Position numbers and translations under genes: made by a program. Below, piece by piece: positions 22,980-33,631 of a DNA stretch of 64,000 bases; within the stretch, counting starts at the first letter, position 1, and each line of letters opens with the position of its first letter. This DNA comes from Zygnema cylindricum. Taxonomy: Eukaryota; Streptophyta; Zygnematophyceae; Zygnematales; Zygnemataceae. The notes under the pieces were generated by a model that did not search any database, had not been told where the DNA came from, and saw only the letters and a list, made by a program, of their open reading frames with translations. Location of the stretch: the NCBI GenBank assembly GCA_037447655.1, contig JBBHKE010001564.1:32516-96515 (forward strand), in the 5' to 3' direction.

Positions 22980-25027
22980 ACCCAATCTATTACCCATTTG
23001 TGAACCTCATGCTCTATAATTATTGAGGGATCTAATTCGAATACTCTTTCATTTAGTCGAAGATTTGCTGGTTTTGACTGGCTGATGTGTATCACTGATG
23101 AATTTTTGTTGAAGGCGGAAAGTCCAATTTGGCAGCAACTGACGATATCATCTCGATTACAGTAAATGTTCTGATGTACTTAAGAGCAAATTTCCGAGTA
23201 GGATCCGCTTGTCCCTCGATCTTGCACCTGTAATGAGTTATTGAAAACCAAACCTTGTCACCTGTGCTTACCATCCAATCACCCCGTTTGGGGTTAGCAT
23301 TTAGTTCTTGCCTTATTTGTGCCTCCTCTAATGCATCCCGGACTGTTTTCCAAACCGTTTGAATTTATTCCCAAAATCCAGTTCCAAAACCCATATTCTC
23401 TTGAGAGACCCCTGTTATTAAGTCTAATGCTTCTCTCGGTTGGTGTCCGTATGCAACTTCAAACGGTGAGAATTCGTACTAGCATATTTACATGAATTAT
23501 ATACAAATTGTATTAATGGCAGATTAGATTCCCATGTGTTATAAAATCCACTGCAAACAGTCCTAAGCATTTCTTCCAGTGTACGGTTCATCTTTTTTTG
23601 TCTGTCTATCTGTCTGAGGATGATAAGAGGTACTCATTTTAAATTCAGTGCCTAAATTCTGCTGCAATTATTTCCAAAATGTAGACGTAAATTTAGAATC
23701 CCTATCACTGACTATAGACAGGGGAACTCCATGATGTCTCACCACGTTGTAAAAATATAACTTTGCAATATCTACAACTGAATGAGTATTTTTGGAAGGG
23801 ATAAAGATTGCCATTTTACTGAACCTATTGAATACGACCATGATACTGTCATTTCTTCTAGATGTAGCTGGTAACCTGACAATAAAATCCATACTAGTAG
23901 ATTCCCATGGTCTTTCGGGGATATCTAAAGGTTTTAACAGACCTCTAGGTTTCTGGTTATTAGGTTTACTTTGTCGGCAAGGGACACAACTTTCCACGTG
24001 TTTCGACACCTCCTTTGCTATCCTTGGCCAAAACAATCTACTCTGCAACCCACTAAGAGTTTTATCAAGACCTACATATCCTAAATGCTCATGGGCTTTC
24101 GTAAAAGTTGTTTTTTTAAGTCTCCCATTTCAAGAATGCATAACTTGTCCCTGTTCGCAAATACAGTAAACCATCTTTTATTCCAAATTTTTTGACATGC
24201 CTCTCATTCAATGGGTCAAAATTCCCTCTCGAAATATTCTTGCAAATCACAGCAAAATAAGGATCTTAATCATAACCATTTCTAACAGCATGTAAAAACT
24301 ATTCATCTCGAACCATCAGACTTATTTCAAAACATCTACTTAAAGGATCTGCGACTACATTTGTCTTTTCGAGAAAATATTTGACATTAAATTTGAAATA
24401 TGTTAATTTCTGCATCCACCTAACATGTCTGCGAGTCATAATCTGTGCATCATTTAATCTTTGTAGATAGGAGAGTGCCTTATTATCACATTGAACTGTA
24501 AATTCTTTATTATGCAAATAACAACGCCATTTCACCAATGCATGAACAATTGCAAGAAATTCTTTTTTTTTGTGCTGGATAGTTCTTTCCAGCATCATTA
24601 AATTTCATGGACTCAAAAGCAATAGGATGGAAATTTTTGCCGACTTTTTGATTCATGACTGCACCTAGACCTTATCATAAGCATCAGTAGTAATCAAAAT
24701 TTCAAATTCCCAAGCAAGATCAGGATACACCAGTGTAGGGGCAGAAGTCAACTTCCCTTTTAGTTCCTCGAAAGCTCTCTCTTGATCGGCTCCCCACACA
24801 AATGTCTCTTTCTCGCGAAGTAAATGCGTCACTGGTGCGGCAATCATAATAAAGTTCTGATAAATTTCTTGTAATAAGTGGCCAATCCCAAAAATGATCT
24901 AACTTTTGTGACATTAGTGGGTTGCTTCCAATTTTGTATTGCAGTTATTTTTGATGGATCTTTTTTAACACCTTCCCCACTAACTACATGTCCCAAAATA
25001 ATTGTTCACGTTTAATAAAGCTGGATT
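22980..25027 (-). pseudogene. Gypsy pol: RT tail, RNase H, integrase
   Basis: Minus strand, from RT tail to integrase tail. The RT C-terminus and connection read REKETFVWGADQERAFEELK and TLVYPDLAWEFEILITTDA. RNase H reads YLHNKEFTVQCDNKALSYLQ and NVVADPLSR, the typical Ty3/Gypsy ending. The integrase has the zinc-finger tail (CVPCRQSKPNNQKPRG), the core (SMDFIVRLPATSRRNDSIMV, GVPLSIVSDRDSKFTSTFW) and the C-terminal GDKVWFSITHYR. Stops and frame changes split it into about five pieces. Confidence 0.9.
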
Positions 25028-26217
25028 TGTTCAAATTTAAGTATTTTCTAGGTCTAGAGATTGTAAAATAAAAGACAAAGAAGAGACACTAACAGCTTGC
25101 CTCTAACTGTTTACTCAAGTCCCCAAACTTGTCACAGTCACTGAAGACTTGAGGAGGAGTTAGATCCATGGTTGCCTAGGCTGTCCAAAGAGGACAAGGA
25201 GGCAAATCTTGATAGAGTTACCTAAAAGGTTTGACGGACCCAAGATTTGATCCGGGTACCTGCCGCCCGTCAAATTACCCGTTAACTTTAACCTATAAGT
25301 CTACAATTAGTGGTAGGATATAACATGTTTGATAAATATTTATTTTGTCACACGTAGACTAGTTCATTTAACGGGATATAGATACGTAATGCATAAATAC
25401 AGTTTTGAATAGTACAATGTACGATTTTAATGTATTATATGAAACGGATACCGCGCATTTGTTTCGAACGGGAAACAAATACAACGCGTATATTTTCAAC
25501 GGCTATAGTTGTATCCAGTTTTGATCGGACGGCCACGATAGGCGCCGCGATCACAAAATATGTACTTTTGGCGTTTTACTGTCATCGCCACATCATGTGA
25601 CACGTGGCGCAACAGCGTTGGATTGCGGCAACTCCAGAGATTACGTGAATAAATCCGGATATTACATGTGTCGATATTTTGGCCATGTCGTACGATGGCC
25701 GTACAAAAAGTACACTGGCATATATACGTTTTTGTAAGACACAGTAATTTGATTGGTGTTGTACGTTAATAGATAGAGTTTTAGAGAGAGATAGGACTTA
25801 GAAAATTTAGTAGGTAGCAGCCTCTCTCCGAGAAGGCTCCAATATAAAAGGTCATCTTTGACCATTCATAACTATCAATTTACTTGACCATTTTTAGTGA
25901 TTCTTTTTGCTGAGGACTCAAGGGAGTCTAGGCTACATCGGGGTGTAGTTGGTCAGAGTTTTTGCCTGCCAGGGTGGCAGCATTTCTAAGGGAATGTCAA
26001 AGTGGGTGAATGTGTCCAAAACTCATATTCTAACTTTGCATTCTGTGGTGGAACTGAGCACATATAAAGTCTTATTTCACAAGGGTGAAGCTATAATGGG
26101 TTTCTGATTGTGAATGGGTCAGTCATTTGGGTTTATATCAACGAGGAGTCGGCACTATCTAGATTAGCTTCTTTTGGATCTGCGATTTTTGTAGGCAATG
26201 GAGCAAACAGAGTTTCA
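25028..26217 (+). mobile_element. Solo type-1 Copia LTR inside the Gypsy element
   Basis: Runs from TGTTCAAATTTAAG to ..agagtttca. It carries the tRNA-like antisense segment (about 25228-25300), a TATA-like aatataaaagg (25841) and the GGTCATCTTTGACC palindrome. The flanks ggatt and gaatt (one mismatch) look like a 5-bp target duplication. Gypsy pol sequence resumes on both sides. Confidence 0.85.
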
Positions 26218-26507
26218 GAATTTTGACAAATTTCCATATAACTTTGTTTCCCTTAACCTTTCCAACACTTTCCTTAGATGAATTACATTTTATTCTTTAG
26301 ATTCCCTGTAAATTAAAATATCATCTATAAACACCTGAACAAACTCATCTAAATAATCTAAAAATGTTTGGTTCATTAAACTTTGATAAGTAGGTGGTGC
26401 ATTCGTCAAACCAAATGGCATCACTATCCATTCAAAATGACCGACTCTAGTTCTAAAAGCAGTTTTATCAACATCTTCAGTTCTAATTGGCACCTGATTA
26501 AAACCAC
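26218..26507 (-). pseudogene. Gypsy reverse transcriptase fragment
   Basis: Minus strand encodes SGFNQVPIRTEDVDKTAFRT, GHFEWIVMPFGLTNAPPTYQ and VQVFIDDILIY. These are the RT palm motifs, with the catalytic pair present as IDDI. It is the upstream part of the pol at 22980-25027, split off by the solo LTR and cut at 26507 by Copia element D. Confidence 0.92.
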
Positions 26508-27870
26508 TGTTGAAATTGATGTATTTTCTAGGTCTATATTGGAAAAATAAATAGAGTAAGGTAGCAAAGGCAACTTGCTTCTCGCTCAAACTCTTAGTCC
26601 TCATACTTGTTGCAGTCACTGAAGACCGGAGAGAGAGCTAGAGCCATGACTGTCTATAATGTCCAAGGAGACAAATAATAGGCTAATACTTAGTTTGTAC
26701 CAAAATACAGGCCGCCGGAGCAGGGATTTGATCCCGGTACCTACAAGCCATTTACATACTTAGTAGCCGTTATCTTTAGCCATTATACCAAATCAACGTT
26801 GACACTGGGTACAATAGGTATTTAAAAGCGTTCAGGTAGAGAATTGCCAGAAAAACTGACAAATAACTAAAATTTGCTCTAAACCAGATTTGAACCTAGG
26901 TCTATGGAGATTTTTGGTAGCGATACGCCTTATCCACTAAGGCATTATTGAAACGATACACGTGACGGGTTTCAAAAATTAATAAACATTGACGTGACAG
27001 CTAATTAACGCCAGACTAACGAAGAGGAACAATTCATGCATCTACGCGAATCTGAACCGTGTAAAATATGTTTTGATCGAACGGCCGCCATTGTAGGCGC
27101 CACGCGAAGTGAGCTTTTGGCGGCATTCGGAGATAGCGTCACGCGGTGCCACGTGGCGTAACACTATTTGGTACTGGAGAAGATGGGAGGAGGAACCATG
27201 GCTCGCGATTTAACAGGTGTCACCTTGTAGACCATGTTGTATAATGGCCGTACAATAAGTATATCTCCCATTGTCCTTCTTGTACTATATTGTGTTCTTA
27301 TTGGACTAGGGTTTAGTAGTACGTAGTTGTGAGTAGGCAGACCAAGACTTAGTGATATTTAGGTACCTCTCTCTAAGAGAGCTTGTAATTATAAAGGTCA
27401 TCTTTGACCAGCCGGGTTTAGTAGTAGGTAGTCGTGAGTAGGCAGACCAAGACTTAGTGATATTTAGGTACCTCTCTCTAAGAGAGCTTGTAACTATAAA
27501 GGTCATCTTTGACCAGCCATAACTTAATGCTCGGGTGAGCAAATTCAATAACTCTTTTTGCTGCGGACTCAGGGGAGTCTACGCTACACAAAGGTGTAGT
27601 TGGTTAGAGGTTTTTGCGTGCCAGGGTGGCACTTATTCAGTGGGAAAGTCAAAGTGGGGAATATCGTCCAAAACACATATTCAAGCTTTGCATTGTGTGG
27701 TGGAACTGAGCACACAGAAGGTCTTATCTTCACAGGGGTGAAATTATATTGGGGTTCTGATTTTCAAGGGATCATTCATTTGGGTTTATATCAACTTGGA
27801 GTCGGCACTATCTAGATTAGCTTCTTTTGGATATGCGAATTCTGTGGGCAATGGAGCCCATAGAATTTCA
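26508..27870 (+). mobile_element. Type-1 Copia 5' LTR of element D
   Basis: TGTTGAAATTGATG to ..tagaatttca. It is longer than its relatives because of an extra tRNA-Arg-like stretch (26880-26945) and a 105-bp tandem duplication (about 27311-27520, unit starting gtttagtagta). It contains tataaaggtcatctttgacc promoter-like segments. Confidence 0.85.
26880..26945 (-). other. tRNA-Arg-like sequence (SINE-like remnant) inside an LTR
   Basis: The minus strand reads GCCTTAGTGGATAAGGCG (an A box and D-arm like plant tRNA-Arg). About 30 bases on comes CCTAGGTTCAAATCTGG (B box and T-arm). Spacing fits a tRNA body, but the anticodon arm is not cleanly paired, so it is unlikely to be a functional tRNA gene. 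Confidence 0.6.
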
Positions 27871-28483
27871 GGTTATGGGCCCACCATCTAGGGTGCATAT
27901 GTTCGATGGAACAGACTTCACTTATTCGAAGTTTATTATGGAGGGATTGCTTTTCGAGAAGCACTTATGGGGAATTGTTTCAGGACAAGTGAGATGTCCG
28001 CCACCTGGCTTTGGAGGAGCTAACTATGGAGAATCATCTGTGGCTGCCCAGAATATCAACCAGAGTTCAGATGCAACGGAAGGTGAAAGGAAAAACCTTT
28101 CCGTGGATGGGGAAATAGGGGAGAAGGAAAAAGGGACACCTATGGTGAGGGGAGCTAGGATCTCAGCTATGGTACCACTTGTAGGGATTAAAACTGAAGA
28201 AAATGACAAAAAAATATGGGAATACAAAAACACTATAGCAAAACATCTCATACTTAGTTATGTGTCTAAGTCCATAGCTATCACTATTTTAAGTCTAGCC
28301 AAGTCTTCAGAGATATAGGATGCACTAATTCAGATCTATAAGAGTGAGACTATTCAGAGGCAGCAGTTAGTAAAACAAAAAATAGAGGCCTAAGTTTATA
28401 AAGGCGGTAACATGATAGAGTTTTGCAATGATATTGTTGCGTTATATGTTGAGCTTGCTAGTGCGAGATATGTAGAATTTGAG
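27851..28483 (+). pseudogene. Copia element D gag, cut by an assembly gap
   Basis: ATG at 27851, inside the LTR; MEPIEFQVMGPPSRVHMFDG then WGIVSGQVRCPPPGFGG and an acidic variable stretch, ending ILSLAKSSEI with a stop at 28316. The frame resumes as IYKSETIQRQQLVKQK and YKGGNMIEFCNDIVALYVEL. The primer-binding site ggttatgggcccac (27871-27884) is translated as part of Gag (residues near QVMGPP). The element breaks at the run of N. Confidence 0.88.
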
Positions 28484-28493
28484 NNNNNNNNNN
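28484..28493. other. Assembly gap (10 N)
   Basis: Ten Ns separate Copia gag from the gene island, so adjacency of the two sides is not proven. Confidence 0.99.
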
Positions 28494-28496
28494 TTT

Positions 28497-28658
28497 TGCA
28501 GCCGCTGACGATTTTAGACTTTCTTCTGCTAACACCGAGTACGACGTCGACGACGAGGACGACGACAGCTCCCCCGCACTGCCGGCAGCTCCAACTCAAG
28601 ACGACGAGCACGGCGTCCGGCGAATTAACACAGGTTCTGCTTGGGTGGTGATCCTCAG
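28497..28658 (+). other. Possible acidic exon or intron before the BSK-like exon
   Basis: After ttttgcag one frame encodes ADDFRLSSANTEYDVDDEDD followed by Asp/Ser/Pro/Ala-rich sequence, to about 28633 (acacag|gttctg). It does not match the part of BSK expected just upstream (..AIDCYTQ). It may be intron, a lineage-specific insert, or part of another gene. Confidence 0.25.
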
Positions 28659-28976
28659 TTCACAAAGTTGGGTTCGACCCCTCTGCACCTCATGCTTGCA
28701 AGGAGATGTCTATGCTACCTGAACACCGGAAAGTACCGACTGGCCCTGGCGGACGCGCTGCAGGCGCAGAATGTAAGCCCCTCGTGGCCGGAAGGGTACT
28801 ATTTGGAAGGAACTGCACGTACTTTGCTGGGAATGGAGGACGATGCAAGAACTGCCATGGCCAGCGGCCTGCGGCACGAGCAGCAGAACTCAACCTCGAC
28901 GGCCGTCACGCCCCCTCGACAGCAGCAGGAGCAGCAGCTGCAGCATGAGCCACAATCGTCTTCTTTCAGATTTTAG
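28659..28976 (+). CDS. C-terminal TPR exon of a BSK-like (brassinosteroid-signalling kinase) protein
   Basis: An exon starting at the acceptor cctcag|TTC encodes FTKLGSTPLHLMLARRCLCY, then YRLALADALQAQNVSPSWPE and YYLEGTARTLLGMEDDA, and stops at TAG 28974-28976. BSKs are membrane-anchored receptor-like cytoplasmic kinases with a C-terminal TPR. In their last exon the order F-x-x-x-G ... ARRSLCYL ... ALxDAxQAQxxSPxWPxAxYLQ ... LGMExDA is conserved, and this matches closely, including the Phe at the exon start. The tail is Gln/Glu/Ser-rich (QQQEQQLQHE). The kinase domain and earlier exons are absent; they should lie to the left, where an assembly gap and a retrotransposon occur. So the gene is truncated by assembly or insertion. 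An ankyrin-TPR protein is a less likely alternative. Confidence 0.7.
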   Translation, partial: FTKLGSTPLHLMLARRCLCYLNTGKYRLALADALQAQNVSPSWPEGYYLEGTARTLLGMEDDARTAMASGLRHEQQNSTSTAVTPPRQQQEQQLQHEPQSSSFRF

Positions 28977-31639
28977 CAGTCGCCGACGTTTTATTGTAAC
29001 CGTTATTGTTATTTATATTAATGTAAAAAAATTGTGTTATGTGGAAGCTAGTCTATGCCGAAATAGGCTGTGGTATCTCTCTATACTTTTTGCTTGTGTA
29101 TAGATGTGATAGCATTTTTTCCTTTTCGTTTTGAACAACTCTTTCAAACTCATATAAGCATGGTGCGGTCAGGAAAGGAAGAGTCTGAGCATATAGACTC
29201 TGCTTGAGGTGCTCGCATGCAAGGACCGCGACACCGCAGGGTTGCAGAGGCCATTGTGATTTCAGTGACAGGTGAGACTGCTTATCGGAAGAGTCAGAGA
29301 TACTGCTGCAGCATTGACCTGGATCTAGCGGTAAATAAAGTTAAAAATCATGAGTGGACAGGCCTTATAACTTCATAATACAACAGGTAAATGTAAATGT
29401 CATTTTTGTAACAGAGTGGTTGCCAGAATTGGCTCAGGAACTTCATGGGTGAAACAAGCAGGATCAGCAGATGATCTCGAGGTTGTGGTCGATGTGAATT
29501 TTTGTCTTAGGCTCAACTTGGAAATATTCATGCCAGACCATTGTCATTGTTTTCATCACAATGATGTCAGGAAAGTGGGTTTGGCATATACAGTACCTAA
29601 ATCATATTTATTGCATTCACTAGAAGAATAGTCCGGTACGATATGAGTGTGTATTGCATAATATGTGCTGAATGTTAGACGCGGGAAAAGAAGTGCGTGT
29701 TTTTCTTTTGTGAATTTATCTATAATTGTTCGGTGATGTATGTCAATCTGCAAATTACATGTGAGTGAGCGCCAGGCTGCAGGTTTACAATCTGAATTTT
29801 TGAGTATGTGGAAACTGTACTTGTCGCATTTAATTATATTCTTGACTCGGGTTGTCCTCCCCATGTCTCTCTCGGCTCTACATGCTGTGATTGACATTTA
29901 GCCAGTTTTCTCCTCCATGACTTTTGTTGCCAAGTCGATGTCCTCTCTTTCTCACTGAACTGCAATAAAACGGTCGTGTGATCTTTTCATCATTAATGAA
30001 ATTCAAACACGTGTTTGCTGTTTTGACAACTAAAACAATCAACAGTAACATTTCCTGGGATTTTTGACCTTAGATGGTATATTGTGACCATTCCATGACC
30101 TACACAACATTACAGCATACAGTAAGGAAACTGGATTCAATGTTGAAGGAAGACATTAGAAGTGACCAGAGGAAGAAAGAGTGTAGGTTGACATAGGTAA
30201 AGGGATATACCAGCATCCACAATCACCAACATCTCACTGTTCCTCTAGTGTGCCATAAATTCATCACACCACCATAATTCCACACCAAAAAGGTATGTTC
30301 TAAAGAAACCGTTTTGTCTTGCCAAATGGCCTTTTCTACTGCTACACTGGAACAGCTTCCGGCAAAGATGCAAGCCTTCGCACATGTTAAACTCCTTAGG
30401 GTCTCCATGTGGATTACCTCTTAACATAAAATAGGTTGTGACTCAGTGTGCTGTGAAGTTATGCTAGTAACCCTCACGATGGTCCCTGTTTCGGCGAAGG
30501 AAAGTGACCCATTCCTGCCTTACAGACCAAAGGCCACGTGGAGAGAGGTGATTGCACCTGGCTGAAGGTTTGCCGACACTGCCTGCTGTGCTTGGTACAC
30601 ACAAGAAACAGTTTTGGTCATCATTATACTGAATGACCGTACTGCGCATGAAGAGCAAGTCTCTGTGACAAAAAAATCGCTTTGGAATAAAGAGCATTGG
30701 TGATTACAGCACCACTATGATTCCACAAAGAACATACACCATAACAGGTGACTGCTTTTGCATTTCCTTGCTTTGCCATAGTTACGGGATTCACAACTAA
30801 GTTTAAGGGCCAAAGTAGGCTCGCAGGGCAGCTAACAGTTCCATCTTCAACAATTCCGTCTTATTTGACTATTGATACCCTTCAAACCACAAACTATCTT
30901 CGGTATCATCATAACAAACATAATCGTGCCTTTTATTGCCCAGCAGAACGGGCTTTTGGGACAAGAACAGAATGTGAAAGAGGTTACTCTGGCGATAAGG
31001 TCTCAACATACTTATTGACCAAACGCAAGAATAAAACTCTAGCAACAAATATATCCAGGAATGCTTTTAACGCCACAAAAAACACAAAGAGATTTTTCTA
31101 GCATTAACTCTATAAGGTGGAAGCCTTGGTGCAAGGTCAGATAAACATGCACTGGATAGACCATAAAAAGCAATATACTTCTGCAAGGCAAGGCCAGAAA
31201 TGACCGATATTTTCCGCCGGTGACTCTTTGTCCCGTGTCCCCCGTGCTTGCTGATGATTCAATGTGAGGCATTGACGTGTGGAAATCACATCGACAGCAT
31301 GCCAGTATGAAATCAATCATCTTCGAGGGTTACATGAGAGCACCAATATTTGAAGACATGAGAAACACGAGGAAGAAAAGGAAAACAATGACAAAGAGAG
31401 TAGAGCTCTGCCTTGCAGACACGAGCGACGTCTTTCTCCCCACAAGTTTTTGCCGATTTCTCTACCACAATCATCTATATTATGCAAGAATGAAGCACAA
31501 CAGCCAGCTTCAGAGATAAATACTTAGCTGGACATTTGCTTTTACCACACTTGTCACAGAAGTGAAGGCAATCCAAAAATAAGATTCTACTGTTTCAACA
31601 GAAAAAAAGAACATTTTGATCACATTGCCCAAAATGCTA
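28977..31639. other. 3' UTR and intergenic DNA between convergent genes
   Basis: Presumed 3' UTR of the BSK-like gene (T-rich with tttgtaacc.. and tattaatg motifs just after the stop) and, from the right, of SNRNP27. Lacks the LTR blocks seen elsewhere. No supported coding region was found on either strand. Confidence 0.35.
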
Positions 31640-32866
31640 TCACCTGTTCACCTCAGACGGCAAAGGCCTATTGAAACCACCTGCACGCGGTCAAAACAAC
31701 AAATAACAGAACACCTGTTGTCAGATACAGCAGGCCGCTAAACAGCGTTAGTAGTACTGATGCACCTACCTTGATTGCATAATTGCCAAATGTTTTGTTA
31801 AGTAACTAACAAAACCAAGACACAGGAGAATGTAGAACACAAAGGATGTGAAGCTCTTCCTCGAGGCTTACCCTTTCGATTCATGTACTGCCGAGGTTGA
31901 CGTTTCGTGCTCAGCTTCACAGCCCCTTGATTGGCATCACCCACTTGCTTGCCCTGAACAAAGATAGCCCACGGACGGAAAGTTAAATCACCCCCAAAAA
32001 CCCAAGGTACAGATAATGTTAACCAAAGAAAACGAGACCTGATTTCCTTTATCAGCAAAACCCAAGCCTTGCATAGTGACACATCACATCTTCAACAGAA
32101 TCTAACAAAACTTGAGGAAGCGATATCAAGAATACAGCCAACGACGAAGAGTCCAATGGCATACTGATGAAAAAAAACTTCTGAGCACGTTTGCTGACCT
32201 TAGTGGTATCGAAACCTGTGGGCATGCCAAACTGCTTCAGAAGGGCCTCCTCGTCCACTTCGGGAACTACTGGAGGTGAGGGGGGTGGAGGTGGAGGTGG
32301 AGACGGTGGTGGTGACGGGAGTCGAGGAGCTATTTCTCGAGGAGGCCGTGGTGGAGGTGGTGGCAACCAATTGTCCTCATCCATGGGGTCATGGCTAACA
32401 TCTGAGGCAGGAGTTGTCACATAGTCTCTCCGCCTCTTGCTTTTGGAAGCCATGTCAGAATCCTTCCCATAAACCTGATCTGGGCTCCTTTCCCGTTTGT
32501 CTCTCAGCTTTTCCTCTCTTCGTTCAATCTCGCGGTCTCGCTCTTTCCTCTCTCCTGTCTTCGTTCCATGTGATCGCTCGAGATTCTTTGGCGAACGGCT
32601 ACGAGAACGACCCTTGGCAAACCTGTCAGACTCTGGTGATCTATCTTTCCTTCGTTTTTCTCTTTCCCTTTCCCTTTCCCTTTCCCTTTCTCTTTCTTTT
32701 TCTTTTTCTTTATCTCTGTCCCTATCTTTCTCTCGATCTCTGCCTGCATCCCTGTTCCGGTCTTTCTCTTTGTCGCCATCTTCATCTCGTTCCCTAACCC
32801 TACCTTTTGTCACCTTGCTCTGCTCTCTCTCGCGTTCACGGTCGCCATCGCGATCCTTTTTGGACT
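31640..32866 (-). CDS. SNRNP27: U4/U6.U5 tri-snRNP 27-kDa protein (SNRNP27 family)
   Basis: Component of the spliceosomal tri-snRNP, acting in the nucleus. Exons on the minus strand: 32866-32199, 31953-31872 and a 41-nt last exon 31680-31640. The first is an Arg/Glu/Asp/Lys-rich RE/RD domain followed by DEDNWLPPPPPRPPRE, a proline run and EEALLKQFGMPTGFDTTK. The second gives GKQVGDANQGAVKLSTKRQP and RQYMNRKG; the third GFNRPLPSEVNR then TGA. GFD(S/T)TKGK, KRQPRQYMNRKGGFNRPLP and the C-terminal position are the family signature, and splice phases agree throughout. A stop (TGA) lies just upstream of 32866 in frame, so the ATG is in an earlier exon. ATG 33109 (MARSFESPGST) is a candidate but its donor phase does not match, so the 5' end is unresolved. 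The Pro-rich insert is longer than in animals. Confidence 0.9.
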
Positions 32867-33631
32867 CTGCTCACATGCCGCGCCCAACTTGGCGATGAGA
32901 CAGCCTTCTTGACAGAGACTGACAGGGAGATAGAGTACATTCAAACACGGACGAGCACAGCCCACGTGTCATAGCAAAACGCACCAGAGGTCAACCAAGA
33001 AGCAGCGCATCACAGGAGCTTGACATTTAGAAGCTGTAGCGATCAGATTTAAGGAGGCTGACAGGCGGCATCACCTGGTGCTTCCGGGGCTTTCAAAGCT
33101 GCGAGCCATGCCCGGAAGGAGGGCCGCCAGTGCCTCATTCAGCGCCAGCCTTGCCCTCACCCGCCAGCCGCATCGTCCACTGTAGCGGCTGCCACGTGGA
33201 AGTAATGCAGGGCATAAGGGACTCACCACGACGAGCTGGAGAGCGAGAACGCGCCATAATAACAATCCAGCTGGCAGTGACAGCGTCTTTCCAGGCGCAG
33301 CTGCCTCCCCTCCGATCGAACTCTCCCGCTACCTTTCACAGTGGCGCGCTCCTCACACATGTGATCCCAATAGAAGAAAGCGCGCAGCCAGGCGGAGCGA
33401 GAGGCGCCATTCAAGAAACAATTGCTGTCGCAACGCGACTCCTCGTCCAACCGCGGCCCTTACAATGCTGCAATGAATGCGGCGACATGAATGGAGCGAT
33501 GTGAAACAGACGGCGAGGGCGGAGACGAGGCGATTGGAAAGGAAAGGTGATTCAATTTTAAATTGAGTCGAGCGATTTTAAGTTGACGCGTGCAGGGAAG
33601 CGTTCAATGCCTACCTCGCAGCTCACCCGCC
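32867..33631. promoter_or_regulatory. Candidate bidirectional promoter, SNRNP27 / LUC7-RL
   Basis: At most about 765 bp separate the divergent coding regions (about 520 bp if ATG 33109 is the SNRNP27 start). The segment is GC-richer than the surroundings. It carries a CCAAT-type gcgattgg at about 33529 and no clear TATA box, consistent with a housekeeping divergent promoter. Inference from arrangement. Confidence 0.55.

Noticed and set aside
28497-28633. Acidic Asp-rich stretch as BSK coding
   Set aside because: Does not match the residues expected immediately upstream of the TPR exon; kept only as an uncertain segment.
32414-32898. Ser/Phe/Leu/Arg-rich plus-strand frames across SNRNP27 exon 1
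   Set aside because: Complement of the RE/RD-rich exon; no independent support.
33075-33109. MARSFESPGST as SNRNP27 exon 1
   Set aside because: Attractive position and donor, but its phase does not match the acceptor at 32866; left as unproven.
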